A stretch of 57,852 nt of DNA from SKVR01 sp037441525 (lineage in GTDB: Bacteria > Bacteroidota > Bacteroidia > Bacteroidales > UBA7960): NCBI GenBank assembly GCA_037441525.1, contig JBBISA010000021.1:1-57852 (forward strand). The letters are read 5' to 3'. Made by a program: the position numbers and the translations under genes. Under the pieces are notes generated by a model. That model ran no database searches. It had not been told where the DNA came from and was given only the letters and a program-made list of their open reading frames with translations. Positions 1 through 9,233 of this stretch are shown here, piece after piece. Within the stretch, counting starts at the first letter, position 1. Each line of letters begins with the position of its first letter.

Positions 1-237
1 TGTGATATTTAGTAATTGAAAAAAGAGTTATTTTAATTTAATCGGTCAATACTGAAAAATAATGATCACAAAATGTCAGTGCAATGGTGATGGCATTTAA
101 TTAAAATCTTTAAAAAATAGAGGCTTTGAATTTAAACCCCATGGCAAGTGTTTAAAAGCATAAATTTACAGCCAATAAGCATCTTTGGCACATTTTGCTT
201 ACCTTTCGTTAAAATTTCAAGTACAAAGTATTCGAAT

Positions 238-1377
238 ATGGAAAACAGAGATTTGAAAGTTAACCCCTGGAAAATATTGATTGTAGACGATGACCCACTG
301 GTAGTAAAAACCCTTGAAAGGCTTTTATTTAAAAGAAACTACCTGTTTTTAAGTATTGGCAGCGGAGAGGAAGCCCTGGAAAGAATTGCAGAGATAAAAC
401 CAGACATGGTGCTTTTGGATGTTTTTATGAAAGGAATTACGGGGTTTGATGTTTGCAGCCACCTGAACAAAATTGGTTTTGTTAAAAAAGTTCCGGTTAT
501 TTTCCTTACTGGGAATGCCGATGCAAGGGAGATAATAAAAGGGTTTCAGTCAGGTGCCGTTGATTATATTTTAAAGCCTTTTAATGCCGAAGAGCTGATG
601 GCACGAATTCATACCCACCTTGAATTGAAAAGAATGCGCGAAGAGATTCATCTGATGAATTTGATAAAAACCCGTTTTTTTTCCATCATGACCCACGATA
701 TTAAGGATTCGCTTACCGGGGTAAAAGGAGTTTCTGGATTTTTGCACGATGAGTTGAAAATCGAGGCACCCAACCTTGATGAAGTAAGGAAATTGAGTAC
801 CATTCTTCTTCAGGATAGTCTAAATCTGTATCAGTTTGTCGACAATCTTATTAAGTGGGACAAGATTGAAAGTGACCCGGCCACTCAAACAATAACCGAG
901 TTTAGTATTTCGGATGAGGTTGATCGTATCGTTGCCGGATTTGATAAATGGAGTTCGGAAAAACATATAACAGTGAACAATAAAATTCCGGGTGATATTT
1001 ATCTTAAAACAAATCGTCTTGCCTTCCACGATATTCTGAAAGAACTAATCAGTAATGCCATAAAATACACTATTTCAGGAGATAATGTTTCTATTAAGGG
1101 TACCAGGAACACTTCAGGGGTTGTTATCACAATTTCTGATAATGGCGTAGGAATGGAAAAAGATGTGATAGAGCATGTTTTCAGGTTAGATACACCCCAT
1201 CCCAAAACCATTGGTACAGCCAATGAGAGGGGAATTGGACTGGGTCTTATTATTTGCAACAGTTGGGTGAAAAAACTTGATGGAAATATTAAGATAGTTT
1301 CAGAAAGGCATAAGGGAACAATTGTTACTCTGCAGCTACCCGACCTTAAATTTCAGGAACAGACCACGTCTGATTAA
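238..1377 (+). CDS. Receiver-histidine kinase (cytosolic hybrid)
   Basis: A 379-residue signalling protein with an N-terminal receiver domain and a C-terminal kinase. The receiver spans about residues 12-125 with acidic pocket DDD at 17-19, phospho-acceptor D61 and K113. The kinase has an H-box at MTHDIKDSL (H153), N-box around N273, DNGVGM at 301 and GIGLGL near the C-terminus. No membrane segment or signal peptide is seen, so it acts in the cytosol, probably relaying phosphate from a partner kinase or binding a soluble signal. An in-frame GTG at 148 would add 30 residues, but that extension resembles no domain and the receiver fold begins just after the ATG at 238. No dedicated partner gene is adjacent. 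The target is unknown. Confidence 0.85.
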   Translation: MENRDLKVNPWKILIVDDDPLVVKTLERLLFKRNYLFLSIGSGEEALERIAEIKPDMVLLDVFMKGITGFDVCSHLNKIGFVKKVPVIFLTGNADAREIIKGFQSGAVDYILKPFNAEELMARIHTHLELKRMREEIHLMNLIKTRFFSIMTHDIKDSLTGVKGVSGFLHDELKIEAPNLDEVRKLSTILLQDSLNLYQFVDNLIKWDKIESDPATQTITEFSISDEVDRIVAGFDKWSSEKHITVNNKIPGDIYLKTNRLAFHDILKELISNAIKYTISGDNVSIKGTRNTSGVVITISDNGVGMEKDVIEHVFRLDTPHPKTIGTANERGIGLGLIICNSWVKKLDGNIKIVSERHKGTIVTLQLPDLKFQEQTTSD

Positions 1378-1415
1378 TCTAATAAAAACAGGTATCTCTT
1401 CTTGGTTTATCAGTT

Positions 1416-2036
1416 TCACTGATGAGAGGACAGGTCAAGAAAGCCGGTGCAACTCAAACACTCAATGTCTTTATCATTAGAACCAATAATCACAAGTCTG
1501 TTTCTGCAATAATTCTCAACAAGATTCTGGTACCATTGCGTTGATCGGGCATCGAGATTTGATGCTGGTTCGTCGAGTATAATCAGATTGTTTTCACTCA
1601 TTACGGCCAGCAATAGTTTTACCCTTTGCTTCATACCCGATGAAAAGTACTTAAGTGGTTTATCCGCACTTTTTTTAAGACCTGAAAGCTCGAGTAACGA
1701 TTTGAGAGTATGCTCCTTGATTACTTTCCTGAATCTGAAATGAAAGTTCAGAGTTTCAAGCAGGGTAAATTCTTCAATCAACTCGATATGAGGGGATGCT
1801 ATACCGGTTTGACTATAAAGATTATTGGCTACATTTTCGCCCTTATCATTACCCCAGAATATAGAACCTTCGCTTGGGGTAAGAAATCCTGATATTATTT
1901 TAAGAAGTGTGGATTTTCCGCTTCCGTTGTTTCCAAGTACCCCATAATGACCTGATGCCTGAAACACATAACTTACATTCCGGAAAATCCAGTTGTAATT
2001 GTACTTCTTACCAATATCATGAAGTGTGATTAACAA
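1416..2036 (-). CDS. ABC transporter ATP-binding protein
   Basis: A 206-residue single ABC ATPase. Walker A is GNNGSGKS (from residue 35), the signature is FSSGMKQR (131-138), Walker B is LIILDEP (151-157), and a D-loop follows. The usual H-loop histidine is replaced by Asn (SND at about 186-188), which may slow hydrolysis. No permease is adjacent. It starts 29 nt after lpxA ends, on the same strand, so it is probably co-transcribed with the lipid A genes; that position suggests an envelope role but not a substrate. It resembles short CcmA-type or gliding-type ATPases in size. Substrate and partner cannot be assigned from this window. Confidence 0.85.
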   Translation of the reverse strand: MLITLHDIGKKYNYNWIFRNVSYVFQASGHYGVLGNNGSGKSTLLKIISGFLTPSEGSIFWGNDKGENVANNLYSQTGIASPHIELIEEFTLLETLNFHFRFRKVIKEHTLKSLLELSGLKKSADKPLKYFSSGMKQRVKLLLAVMSENNLIILDEPASNLDARSTQWYQNLVENYCRNRLVIIGSNDKDIECLSCTGFLDLSSHQ

Positions 2037-2065
2037 AAGGGTTTGTTTTTGCCTGTCTGAAAAAT

Positions 2066-2863
2066 TTATTTTTCCTGTTTTTCCTGAAAAGAATACCCTT
2101 TCATAATACCCCTGCTTGAGCTTGAAATAAAGGAAAGGATTTCGTCGCGCTCAGGCGTGGCAGGCATTTCGGCTTCAATAACTGCGATGGCACGGCTTAC
2201 ATTAAGTTTGCGCAGGTAAATATAGCGGTATATCTCCTGAATTTCGTTAATCTTCTCTGATGAGAATCCTCTCCTTCTGAGCCCGATAGAATTGATTCCA
2301 ACAAAGGAGAGCGGATCGCGGGCAGCCTTTGTAAAAGGGGGCACATCCTTTCTGACCAGAGAACCTCCTGAAATCATAACATGATGACCAATGTTAACAA
2401 ATTGATGAACAGCCGATAAACCACCAATAATAGCATAATCTTGTATGTTGATATGACCTGCAAGATTGGCTGCATTGGCAAGGATACAATTATTACCAAC
2501 CACGCAGTCATGGGCAATATGAACATAGGCCATTAACAAACAGTTATCGCCAACAACGGTTTTGTAACTTGCTTTGGTTCCACGGTTAATGGTAACAAAC
2601 TCGCGGATAGTGGTATTATTGCCAATTTCAACAAAGGTGTCTTCACCGTCAAATTTAAGGTCCTGGGGGATGGCTGAAATAACTGCACCGGGGAAAATAC
2701 GGCAATTCTTTCCGATGCGAGCACCTTCCATTATAGTTACATTGGAACCAATCCAGGTTCCTTCACCAATTTCAACGTTTTTATGAATAGTTACAAAGGG
2801 TTCAATTACTACATTTCTGGCAACTTTTGCCTGAGGATGCACATAAGCTAATGGTTGATTCAT
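2066..2863 (-). CDS. lpxA: UDP-N-acetylglucosamine acyltransferase LpxA
   Basis: LpxA transfers a 3-hydroxyacyl chain from acyl-ACP to the 3-OH of UDP-GlcNAc, the first step of lipid A synthesis, in the cytosol. The 265-residue length is normal for the family. The N-terminal two thirds is a run of isoleucine-patch hexapeptide repeats that build the left-handed beta-helix, and the catalytic base lies in HIAHDC (H118, equivalent to E. coli H125). The C-terminal part is the helical acyl-ACP-binding domain. Its ATG overlaps the TGA of lpxC-fabZ (ATGA), indicating translational coupling. In the pathway it acts just before LpxC, encoded directly upstream. Confidence 0.97.
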   Translation of the reverse strand: MNQPLAYVHPQAKVARNVVIEPFVTIHKNVEIGEGTWIGSNVTIMEGARIGKNCRIFPGAVISAIPQDLKFDGEDTFVEIGNNTTIREFVTINRGTKASYKTVVGDNCLLMAYVHIAHDCVVGNNCILANAANLAGHINIQDYAIIGGLSAVHQFVNIGHHVMISGGSLVRKDVPPFTKAARDPLSFVGINSIGLRRRGFSSEKINEIQEIYRYIYLRKLNVSRAIAVIEAEMPATPERDEILSFISSSSRGIMKGYSFQEKQEK

Positions 2864-4254
2864 TGAAGATTTGGATTTTTTATTACCTGTGCCATTAATT
2901 CTGATTCAATCACTATTTTGGAGCCTACATATCCTACACAGCGCATGTGGCAAATACCCCGTCGCACGGGCGAAATAAGGCTGCATTTCAGCAGCAGAGT
3001 ATCGCCTGGTATTACTTTCTGTTTAAACTTAACATTGTCGATTTTAAGGAAATAGGTGCTGTAGTTTTCGGGGTCTTCAACTGTACTGAGAATAAGAATA
3101 CCTCCGGTTTGGGCAAGGGCTTCAATCTGAAGAACACCAGGCATAACGGGCTCCTTGGGAAAATGGCCGTTGAAAAAGGCTTCGTTGGAGGTAACATTTT
3201 TTACCCCAACCACATGTGAATCGCTGATTTCAATAATCTTATCAACCAGAAGAAATGGATAGCGGTGCGGGAGCATTGCCTTGATTCCATTAATATCGAA
3301 AACGGGTTTCTGGTCTGCATTATAAACCGGGATATGCTCCTCGGATAATCTTTTCTTAATGAGTTTCTTAAGATGCTTGGCAAATTTTACATTTGAAGCA
3401 TGGCCAGGCTTCGATGCAACTACATGCCCCTTAATTTTGCGGCCGGCAAGGGTAAGATCTCCCACAATGTCGAGAAGTTTGTGCCGGGCAGGTTCATTGG
3501 CAAAATAGGGTTCGAGATTGTTTAGAATTCCCTCGGTTCTTACAGCTACGGTGGGTTTATTAAAAAGTTTTGCCAACCGGTCGAGCTCATCCTGTTCAAT
3601 GGGGCGGTCAACAAATACAATCGCATTGCTGAGGTCGCCACCCTTAATCAGATTGTTGTTAAGCAATACTTCGAGTTCGTGCAAAAAAACAAAGGTACGG
3701 CAAGGGGCAATTTCATCCTTAAATTCTGAAATATCGTTTAAAACCGCGTACTGTGTACCAAGCACCTTTGAATTAAAATCAATCATGCTTGATATTCTGT
3801 ATTTATCGGATGGAATAGCAATAAATTCACAATCCTTTTCCTCATCGTAAAACCTTATGGTTTCCTGTATGTCGAACACCCACCGGGGCGACTGCTGCGT
3901 TTCAACTCCTGCTCTCTGAAGGGCTTCTACGTAATATTTGCTGCTTCCGTCCATAATGGGCATCTCCATTGCATCAACCTCAACAATGATATTATCGATA
4001 TCCATACCGGTAATTGCTGCCAGAACATGCTCTACGGTAAGTATCTTAATGCCGTTTTTTTCCATGGTGGTACCACGCGAGGTGTCTGTTACATAGTCGG
4101 CATCTGCTTCAATGTAAACCTGTTCGCTCAGGTCGGTTCTTAAAAATCTGATGCCTGAATCTTCCTCGGCGGGCTTAAAGGTAAGATTGACCTGTGATCC
4201 TGAATGAAGTCCTACGCCTGAAACCTTAACTTCATTTTTAATAGTTTTCTGCAT
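2860..4254 (-). CDS. lpxC/fabZ: Fused LpxC deacetylase / FabZ dehydratase
   Basis: A 464-residue bifunctional enzyme. Residues 1 to about 305 are the zinc-dependent UDP-3-O-acyl-GlcNAc deacetylase (committed lipid A step): zinc ligands H76 (TVEHVLAA), H258 and D262 (RHKLLDIVGD), plus H285 (GHAS). From about 318 to the end is 3-hydroxyacyl-ACP dehydratase FabZ, with H364 (GHFP) and E378. This fusion is characteristic of Bacteroidota and joins the two activities that compete for 3-hydroxyacyl-ACP. I chose the ATG at 4254 (MQKTIKNEVKVSG), where LpxC homology begins; an upstream in-frame ATG at 4302 adds 16 unconserved residues. It has its own predicted promoter at 4400-4407. Confidence 0.96.
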   Translation of the reverse strand: MQKTIKNEVKVSGVGLHSGSQVNLTFKPAEEDSGIRFLRTDLSEQVYIEADADYVTDTSRGTTMEKNGIKILTVEHVLAAITGMDIDNIIVEVDAMEMPIMDGSSKYYVEALQRAGVETQQSPRWVFDIQETIRFYDEEKDCEFIAIPSDKYRISSMIDFNSKVLGTQYAVLNDISEFKDEIAPCRTFVFLHELEVLLNNNLIKGGDLSNAIVFVDRPIEQDELDRLAKLFNKPTVAVRTEGILNNLEPYFANEPARHKLLDIVGDLTLAGRKIKGHVVASKPGHASNVKFAKHLKKLIKKRLSEEHIPVYNADQKPVFDINGIKAMLPHRYPFLLVDKIIEISDSHVVGVKNVTSNEAFFNGHFPKEPVMPGVLQIEALAQTGGILILSTVEDPENYSTYFLKIDNVKFKQKVIPGDTLLLKCSLISPVRRGICHMRCVGYVGSKIVIESELMAQVIKNPNLQ

Positions 4255-4399
4255 TTTAATCAGTTTAATTCTGTTTTTGAAATAATCACCAAACAGGCAC
4301 AAATTGGGGTTAAACCATTGTTTATCAACCTGCTTATTCTATTTAACTTAGTGTATATCTGTGGTTTATAGGTAATGAATAGTATTTTTTTCAGGAATG

Positions 4400-4407
4400 C
4401 AAAGTTA
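4400..4407 (-). promoter_or_regulatory. Promoter -7 box for lpxC-fabZ
   Basis: The minus strand reads TAACTTTG here, an exact match to the Bacteroidota -7 consensus TAnnTTTG. It sits just after the lpxD stop and about 145 bases before the lpxC-fabZ start, so it would give a leader of about 140 nt. No clear -33 element is seen at the expected spacing. Confidence 0.45.
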
Positions 4408-4427
4408 TAACTTTATTGCACACTACA

Positions 4428-5468
4428 TCAGTTAGTTTTCGAATCTCTTTCACTGAGTTTCTTTTCAAGTTCGTCAATCCTTTTTACGAGTTTTTCCAGA
4501 TTCCGGAAATGGATATAGGCTTTAATGTATTTATCATGTTCGAAGGCGGGTGCACCCATAATAATTTTTCCTTGCTTAACTGATGATGTTAACCCCGATT
4601 GAGCTGCAATTTTCACCTCATCGCCCACCGTAATATGCCCGCTTATACCAACCTGACCACCAATCATGCAATTGCGGCCTACTTTGGAAGAGCCTGCTAT
4701 ACCGGTCTGGGCAGCAATTACGGTATTTTCGCCAACAACAACATTATGGGCAACTTGTATCAGGTTATCAAGTTTTACACCCCGCTTTATGATGGTAGAA
4801 CCCATTGTGGCCCTGTCGATGGTAGTATTGGCTCCAATTTCCACTTTATCTTCAATGATTACATTACCAATCTGGGCAACTTTCAGGTAGTCGCTATCGC
4901 TTTGCGGGGCAAATCCAAATCCATCAGCACCTATTATGGCTCCTGCATGTAGCGTACATTCCTTACCTATCTGGCAGTTTTCATATATTTTCACCCCGGG
5001 ATACAAAACTGAATCATCACCAATGATAACATTATCACCAACATAGCATTGGGGATAAATTCTGACATTATTTCCTATAACTGCTTTGGAAGAAATAACA
5101 GCAAATTCGCCGATGTAACAACTATCCCCAATTTTGGCATCTGTTGCTACTGATGCCTTATCTGATATTCCGGTTTTCCGGGGTTGACTTTGCTGGTAAA
5201 AATTCAACAGGCTGGCAAGTGCAAGATAGGGGTTTTCAACTCTTATAAGTGTACACTCAATTGGGCTTTCGGGTACAAAATCGTGCCTAACAAGTACGGC
5301 AGATGCTCCGGTTTTATAAATCCATGGAGTGTAAACAGGATTGGCAAGAAAAGTAAGACTACCTGCTTTGGCTTCTTCAATTTTAGAAAACGTTCTTACG
5401 ATAGCAGCAGGATTTCCATCAACCTGTCCTCCGATAAAATCAGCGATTTGTTTGGCCGTAAATTCCAT
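4428..5468 (-). CDS. lpxD: UDP-3-O-acylglucosamine N-acyltransferase LpxD
   Basis: LpxD adds the second acyl chain, N-linked, to UDP-3-O-acyl-glucosamine after LpxC has deacetylated it; the enzyme is a cytosolic trimer. The 346-residue length fits. It has an N-terminal uridine-binding domain (about 1-100), a long left-handed beta-helix of hexapeptide repeats (about 105-300) and a C-terminal helix rich in Lys and Glu. The catalytic histidine is H241 in QVAHNVVVG. It is the first gene of the lipid A block (lpxD, lpxC-fabZ, lpxA) and is separated from lpxC-fabZ by 173 nt with a predicted internal promoter. Confidence 0.97.
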   Translation of the reverse strand: MEFTAKQIADFIGGQVDGNPAAIVRTFSKIEEAKAGSLTFLANPVYTPWIYKTGASAVLVRHDFVPESPIECTLIRVENPYLALASLLNFYQQSQPRKTGISDKASVATDAKIGDSCYIGEFAVISSKAVIGNNVRIYPQCYVGDNVIIGDDSVLYPGVKIYENCQIGKECTLHAGAIIGADGFGFAPQSDSDYLKVAQIGNVIIEDKVEIGANTTIDRATMGSTIIKRGVKLDNLIQVAHNVVVGENTVIAAQTGIAGSSKVGRNCMIGGQVGISGHITVGDEVKIAAQSGLTSSVKQGKIIMGAPAFEHDKYIKAYIHFRNLEKLVKRIDELEKKLSERDSKTN

Positions 5469-5562
5469 TAATAATAAGATATTATGATTTAAATTGGCAT
5501 GAGACTATTTCATTTGCACACCCCAAAAAAACAAACCAGAAATTCTATATGAAAACCAACAG

Positions 5563-5570
5563 CAAAATTA
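5563..5570 (-). promoter_or_regulatory. Promoter -7 box for lpxD
   Basis: The minus strand reads TAATTTTG, an exact TAnnTTTG match, about 95 bases upstream of the lpxD start in the 172-base gap after the HD-domain gene. No convincing -33 box is seen. Confidence 0.45.
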
Positions 5571-5640
5571 ATCGAAGATTTGACTTTTGGAAAGCGTATC
5601 AATAACAGGCAAACTAACTGAAATAATGAGAGTTATACAT

Positions 5641-6897
5641 TTATGGCTTACTATTTTCCCAGATTTCTTTGGGGTAGCAAATGTAATACTTCTTTACGGG
5701 ATTAGACAAAACTCTGATATTTAGCTGATCGGAAATTTCCGCAATATCATTCACCTGCCCGTTTTTCTGCATTATCCAGATATTTCCCACGCCAGGGTCG
5801 TAAGCATTGTTTTCGGTTTCGCCCGTCAACACAAAGTACGATGTATTTTCCGGGGCAATTTTCAACTTTCGGCATGCCAGCTCTTTCAGTTGCGCAATAT
5901 AATCATCGGCAAACGGCTCTTTTTGCAGCTCGATGCGGAAAAGCCGGCGCGAAACCAATCGCCTGCATAGCCTGGCCAGGGTATCGTCGGGATGGTTGCA
6001 CCATACCTTTATGGATGTAAAAACATCAAAATCGTCGATGGCTGCAAACTGGTCAAGGAGCAAGGGGTTGGACACGAAGTCGCTGAAATGGTATTCATTT
6101 TTCAGGAACCGCAGAAAAGCGGGCGTTGCAAAGATGGATGGGTCATTTAGAGCAACTTCCCTGGCTCTCTGAAGTATGGTTATTAAAAGTTTTTCGGCCG
6201 AGAGGACTGTTTTGTGAAGGTAAACCTGCCAGTACATAAGTCGCCGGGCAATAATAAATTTCTCAAGGGAGTAAATCCCCTTTTCATCGGTTACCAGTTG
6301 TTCACCTGATATATTCAGGGTTTTAATTATCCGGTCGTAACTAACCACCCCTTCCGATACACCGGTAAAAAAACTGTCGCGATTCAGGTAATCCAGCCGG
6401 TCCATATCCAGTTGTCCGCTAACCAGTTGATGAAGATATGGCTTGGAACATCGGCCGGTAAAAATTTCAATGGCAGTGCCCATCGCATCAGGATATAAAT
6501 TCCTGAGATTCTCCATAAATAGCAGAGAAAGTTGCTCATGACTTATCCCCCTAACCAGCGAATTTTCGAGCGCATGCGAAAATGGGCCATGCCCTATATC
6601 GTGGAGTAAAATGGCTACCAAAGCTCCGTCGATTTCTTCCTTGCTGATTTCGTGACCCTTGGCTCGCAATACATCTATGGCCTGGCCCATAAGATACATA
6701 GCCCCTAAGGCATGATGAAAACGGGTATGAAGAGCTCCCGGATAAACGAGGTGGGTTAGTCCAAGTTGTTTTATTCTTCGTAGCCTTTGAAAATGGGGGT
6801 GTTCAAGAATATCAAATAAAAATGGCTCAGAAATATTGATAAAACCATATACCGGGTCGTTGAAAATTTTGAGTTTATTGCGGCCTGTCTCTCCCAT
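5641..6897 (-). CDS. HD-domain phosphohydrolase (dGTPase-like)
   Basis: A 418-residue soluble metal-dependent phosphohydrolase of the HD superfamily, SAMHD1/dGTPase-like branch. Metal-ligand motifs are visible: FHHALG (H61/H62), HDIGHGPFSH (H99, D100 and H103) and the later QLDMDRLDYLNRD segment typical of this branch. These proteins act on nucleotides, but the substrate of this subgroup is unclear, so I do not call it a proven dGTPase. It lies upstream of lpxD on the same strand, a common arrangement in this phylum, although a separate promoter lies between them. No membrane segment is visible. Confidence 0.88.
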   Translation of the reverse strand: MGETGRNKLKIFNDPVYGFINISEPFLFDILEHPHFQRLRRIKQLGLTHLVYPGALHTRFHHALGAMYLMGQAIDVLRAKGHEISKEEIDGALVAILLHDIGHGPFSHALENSLVRGISHEQLSLLFMENLRNLYPDAMGTAIEIFTGRCSKPYLHQLVSGQLDMDRLDYLNRDSFFTGVSEGVVSYDRIIKTLNISGEQLVTDEKGIYSLEKFIIARRLMYWQVYLHKTVLSAEKLLITILQRAREVALNDPSIFATPAFLRFLKNEYHFSDFVSNPLLLDQFAAIDDFDVFTSIKVWCNHPDDTLARLCRRLVSRRLFRIELQKEPFADDYIAQLKELACRKLKIAPENTSYFVLTGETENNAYDPGVGNIWIMQKNGQVNDIAEISDQLNIRVLSNPVKKYYICYPKEIWENSKP

Positions 6898-6943
6898 CTT
6901 TTTTGCTTTATTGTCGGCATCATTAATTGAAGCAATATTGTTG

Positions 6944-6974
6944 CAAACCTACCTATTTTTACCGATAAAGCAAC
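6944..6974 (-). promoter_or_regulatory. Promoter of the HD-domain gene
   Basis: The minus strand carries a -7 box TAGGTTTG (6944-6951, exact TAnnTTTG) and, 19 bases upstream, GTTG (6971-6974) matching the TTG core of the -33 element. The spacing agrees with Bacteroidota promoters. The predicted start lies about 40 bases before the HD gene. Confidence 0.6.
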
Positions 6975-7049
6975 CTTTACATCACCAAAAACAAGATGTA
7001 TTTTTTAAACCGACCCCTAACAGAGCAAAGAAAACATGGTAAAAATCTG

Positions 7050-7057
7050 TACATTTG
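7050..7057 (+). promoter_or_regulatory. Candidate promoter -7 box for porX
   Basis: TACATTTG matches TAnnTTTG exactly, about 170 bases before porX on the same strand. No good -33 box is seen. It would leave a leader of about 165 nt. Confidence 0.4.
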
Positions 7058-7226
7058 TTGTAAGCATCCTGGCACTGTCTTAGCAAACAAAACCAAGGGG
7101 CAGGGTTTTCATAGTTTAACCAGGGCGACATCCAGGGCAACTAAAGAAAATTAAAGCAACCAACTCTTTCGGAAATTTTGAGTTTGGCAGGGTTGATTCA
7201 ATAAACAAATAAACAGATAATAAAAC

Positions 7227-8780
7227 ATGAATATCAGGATATTGTGGGCCGACGACGAGATAGACCTCCTGAAACCCCATATTATTTTTCTTGAAAAAAA
7301 GGGTTATGATGTGATGACCGCCAGCAATGGTGACGAAGCCCTTGACCTGGTAATGAGCAATAATTTTGACATAGTTTTTCTTGATGAAAATATGCCCGGT
7401 CTTACAGGGCTAGAAACCCTTACCCGCATAAAGAACAAACAGCCGCGATTGCCGGTGGTAATGATTACAAAAAGTGAAGAGGAATCGATCATGAATGATG
7501 CCATTGGGAGCAATATTTCCGATTACCTCATTAAACCTGTTAACCCCAACCAAATTCTGCTTTCTCTGAAGAAAAACCTGGAAAACAAAAAACTGATGAG
7601 CGAAAAGACCAGTATGGCTTATCAGCAGGAGTTCAGACAAATAAGCATGGACATCAGCGACAGGCCTGGCCTGGATGAATGGGAAAGGATTTACCGGAAT
7701 ATTATTCACTGGGAACTCGAACTGAGCAAATCGCAGGATGCGGGCCTTTCGGAAATATTTAAAATGCAGAAAGCAGAAGCCAACACGGTATTTTGCAAGT
7801 TTGTTATCAGTAACTATCGCGATTGGCTCATTGGGAAAGCCGATGAAAGGCCTGTACTTTCGCACCTTACCGTTCGCGAAAAGGTACTACCCCTACTTAA
7901 AGCTTCCGATGAGCAATTTTTTCTCATTCTGATTGATAATCTTCGATACGACCAATGGAAAGTAATCCAGCCGGCTATTGAAAACCATTACCGAATTGAG
8001 CAGGAAGATATCGTATACAGCATTTTACCTACGGCCACCCAGTATGCCCGTAATGCATTCTTTTCGGGTTTGTTACCCTCTGAAATTGAAAAACGTTTTC
8101 CACAATACTGGATTGGCGAAGGAGATGAAGGTACCCGGAATCAGTTTGAAAATGAACTTTTTGGCGAACAACTTAAACGACTGGGCGCAAATATCCCGTT
8201 TAATTACCATAAAATATTGAACCTTACAGCCGGTAAAAAACTTGTTGAAACCATCAGTAATTACACCGGAAAGAAACTCAACATATTGGTATACAACTTC
8301 GTGGATATGCTTTCGCATGCCCGTACAGATATGGAGGTTATAAAAGAACTTGCTGACGATGAAGCTGCATACAGGTCGCTTACCCTGTCATGGTTTGAAC
8401 ATTCCCCCTTGTTTGATGTCATAAAAATTCTGGCTGATAAAAATATAAGCCTGATGATTACCACCGATCATGGCTCTATTAAGGTTTCGAACCCCATAAA
8501 GGTGGTTGGCGATAAGAATACCAACACCAACCTTCGTTACAAAACCGGAAAAAGTCTTCACTACAACTCATCAGAAGTATTTGAAATTAGAAACCCACAG
8601 GATATTTATCTTCCTCGCACAAACCTGAGCTCATGCTATGTATTTGCTCGCGAAGATGCATTTTTTGCCTATCCCAATAATTTCAATTACTATGTAAACT
8701 ATTACAAAAATACTTTCCAGCATGGAGGTATTTCACTTGAAGAGATGTTATTGCCCTTTGTATATTTAAAACCCAGGTAA
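7227..8780 (+). CDS. porX: PorX-type response regulator with PglZ domain
   Basis: A 517-residue response regulator with an alkaline-phosphatase-superfamily effector. The receiver spans residues 1 to about 122 (acidic residues D9-D10, phospho-acceptor D53, K103). A helical linker follows, then a PglZ domain with metal and nucleophile residues visible as DNLR (D237), PTATQ (T271) and TTDHGS. In Porphyromonas and Flavobacterium, PorX with kinase PorY controls the type IX secretion system through sigma factor SigP, and it has phosphodiesterase activity on oligonucleotides. No porY is in the window. The downstream order porX, tsaE, ald, with gaps of 10 and 20 nt, implies one transcript. Confidence 0.92.
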   Translation: MNIRILWADDEIDLLKPHIIFLEKKGYDVMTASNGDEALDLVMSNNFDIVFLDENMPGLTGLETLTRIKNKQPRLPVVMITKSEEESIMNDAIGSNISDYLIKPVNPNQILLSLKKNLENKKLMSEKTSMAYQQEFRQISMDISDRPGLDEWERIYRNIIHWELELSKSQDAGLSEIFKMQKAEANTVFCKFVISNYRDWLIGKADERPVLSHLTVREKVLPLLKASDEQFFLILIDNLRYDQWKVIQPAIENHYRIEQEDIVYSILPTATQYARNAFFSGLLPSEIEKRFPQYWIGEGDEGTRNQFENELFGEQLKRLGANIPFNYHKILNLTAGKKLVETISNYTGKKLNILVYNFVDMLSHARTDMEVIKELADDEAAYRSLTLSWFEHSPLFDVIKILADKNISLMITTDHGSIKVSNPIKVVGDKNTNTNLRYKTGKSLHYNSSEVFEIRNPQDIYLPRTNLSSCYVFAREDAFFAYPNNFNYYVNYYKNTFQHGGISLEEMLLPFVYLKPR

Positions 8781-8790
8781 TTTTTCAACC

Positions 8791-9213
8791 ATGTCTAATC
8801 TTCACGCCGAGTTTACTGAAAGCCAGTTGCCCGAAATTGCCGCAAGGATTCTGATGGATAACCCATCCCAAAGACTATTGGCTTTCTATGGTAAGATGGG
8901 CGTGGGCAAAACAACTCTGATTAAAGAAATATGCAGGCAGTTAAAGGTGAAGGATTTAGTTGGCAGTCCAACTTTTTCGATCATAAATCAATATATTACC
9001 CCCGATGGTAATAGCCTTTATCATTTCGATTTTTACCGGATGAAAAGTCTGGAAGAAGCTTATGATATAGGGTATGAAGATTATTTTTTCAGTGGAAATT
9101 ATTGTTTTATCGAATGGCCTGAAAAGATTGAAACCTTGTTGCCCGAATCATGTCTGAAAATATATCTTGAAGAGCATGAAGGGATTAGAACTATAAGTTA
9201 CCATACCAACTAA
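8791..9213 (+). CDS. tsaE: tRNA t6A-biosynthesis ATPase TsaE
   Basis: TsaE is the ATPase that works with TsaB, TsaC and TsaD to make N6-threonylcarbamoyl-adenosine at position 37 of ANN-decoding tRNAs. This 140-residue protein has the normal length and shows Walker A GKMGVGKTT (K40), a switch-like PTFS stretch, the family motif YHFDFYRM and IEWPEKI. It lies 10 nt behind porX and 20 nt before ald. The operon position next to a secretion regulator is conserved in this phylum and probably reflects shared transcription rather than shared function. Confidence 0.95.
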   Translation: MSNLHAEFTESQLPEIAARILMDNPSQRLLAFYGKMGVGKTTLIKEICRQLKVKDLVGSPTFSIINQYITPDGNSLYHFDFYRMKSLEEAYDIGYEDYFFSGNYCFIEWPEKIETLLPESCLKIYLEEHEGIRTISYHTN

Positions 9214-9233
9214 CCGAAAAATACGCAGTTGTC

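Larger units (their letters stand above)
6898..7226. other. Intergenic region between divergent genes
   Basis: A 329-base gap between the divergent HD-domain gene and porX. It holds the promoter of the HD gene (6944-6974) and a candidate promoter for porX (7050-7057). The remaining bases before porX show no strong hairpin or reading frame that I can support. Confidence 0.6.
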
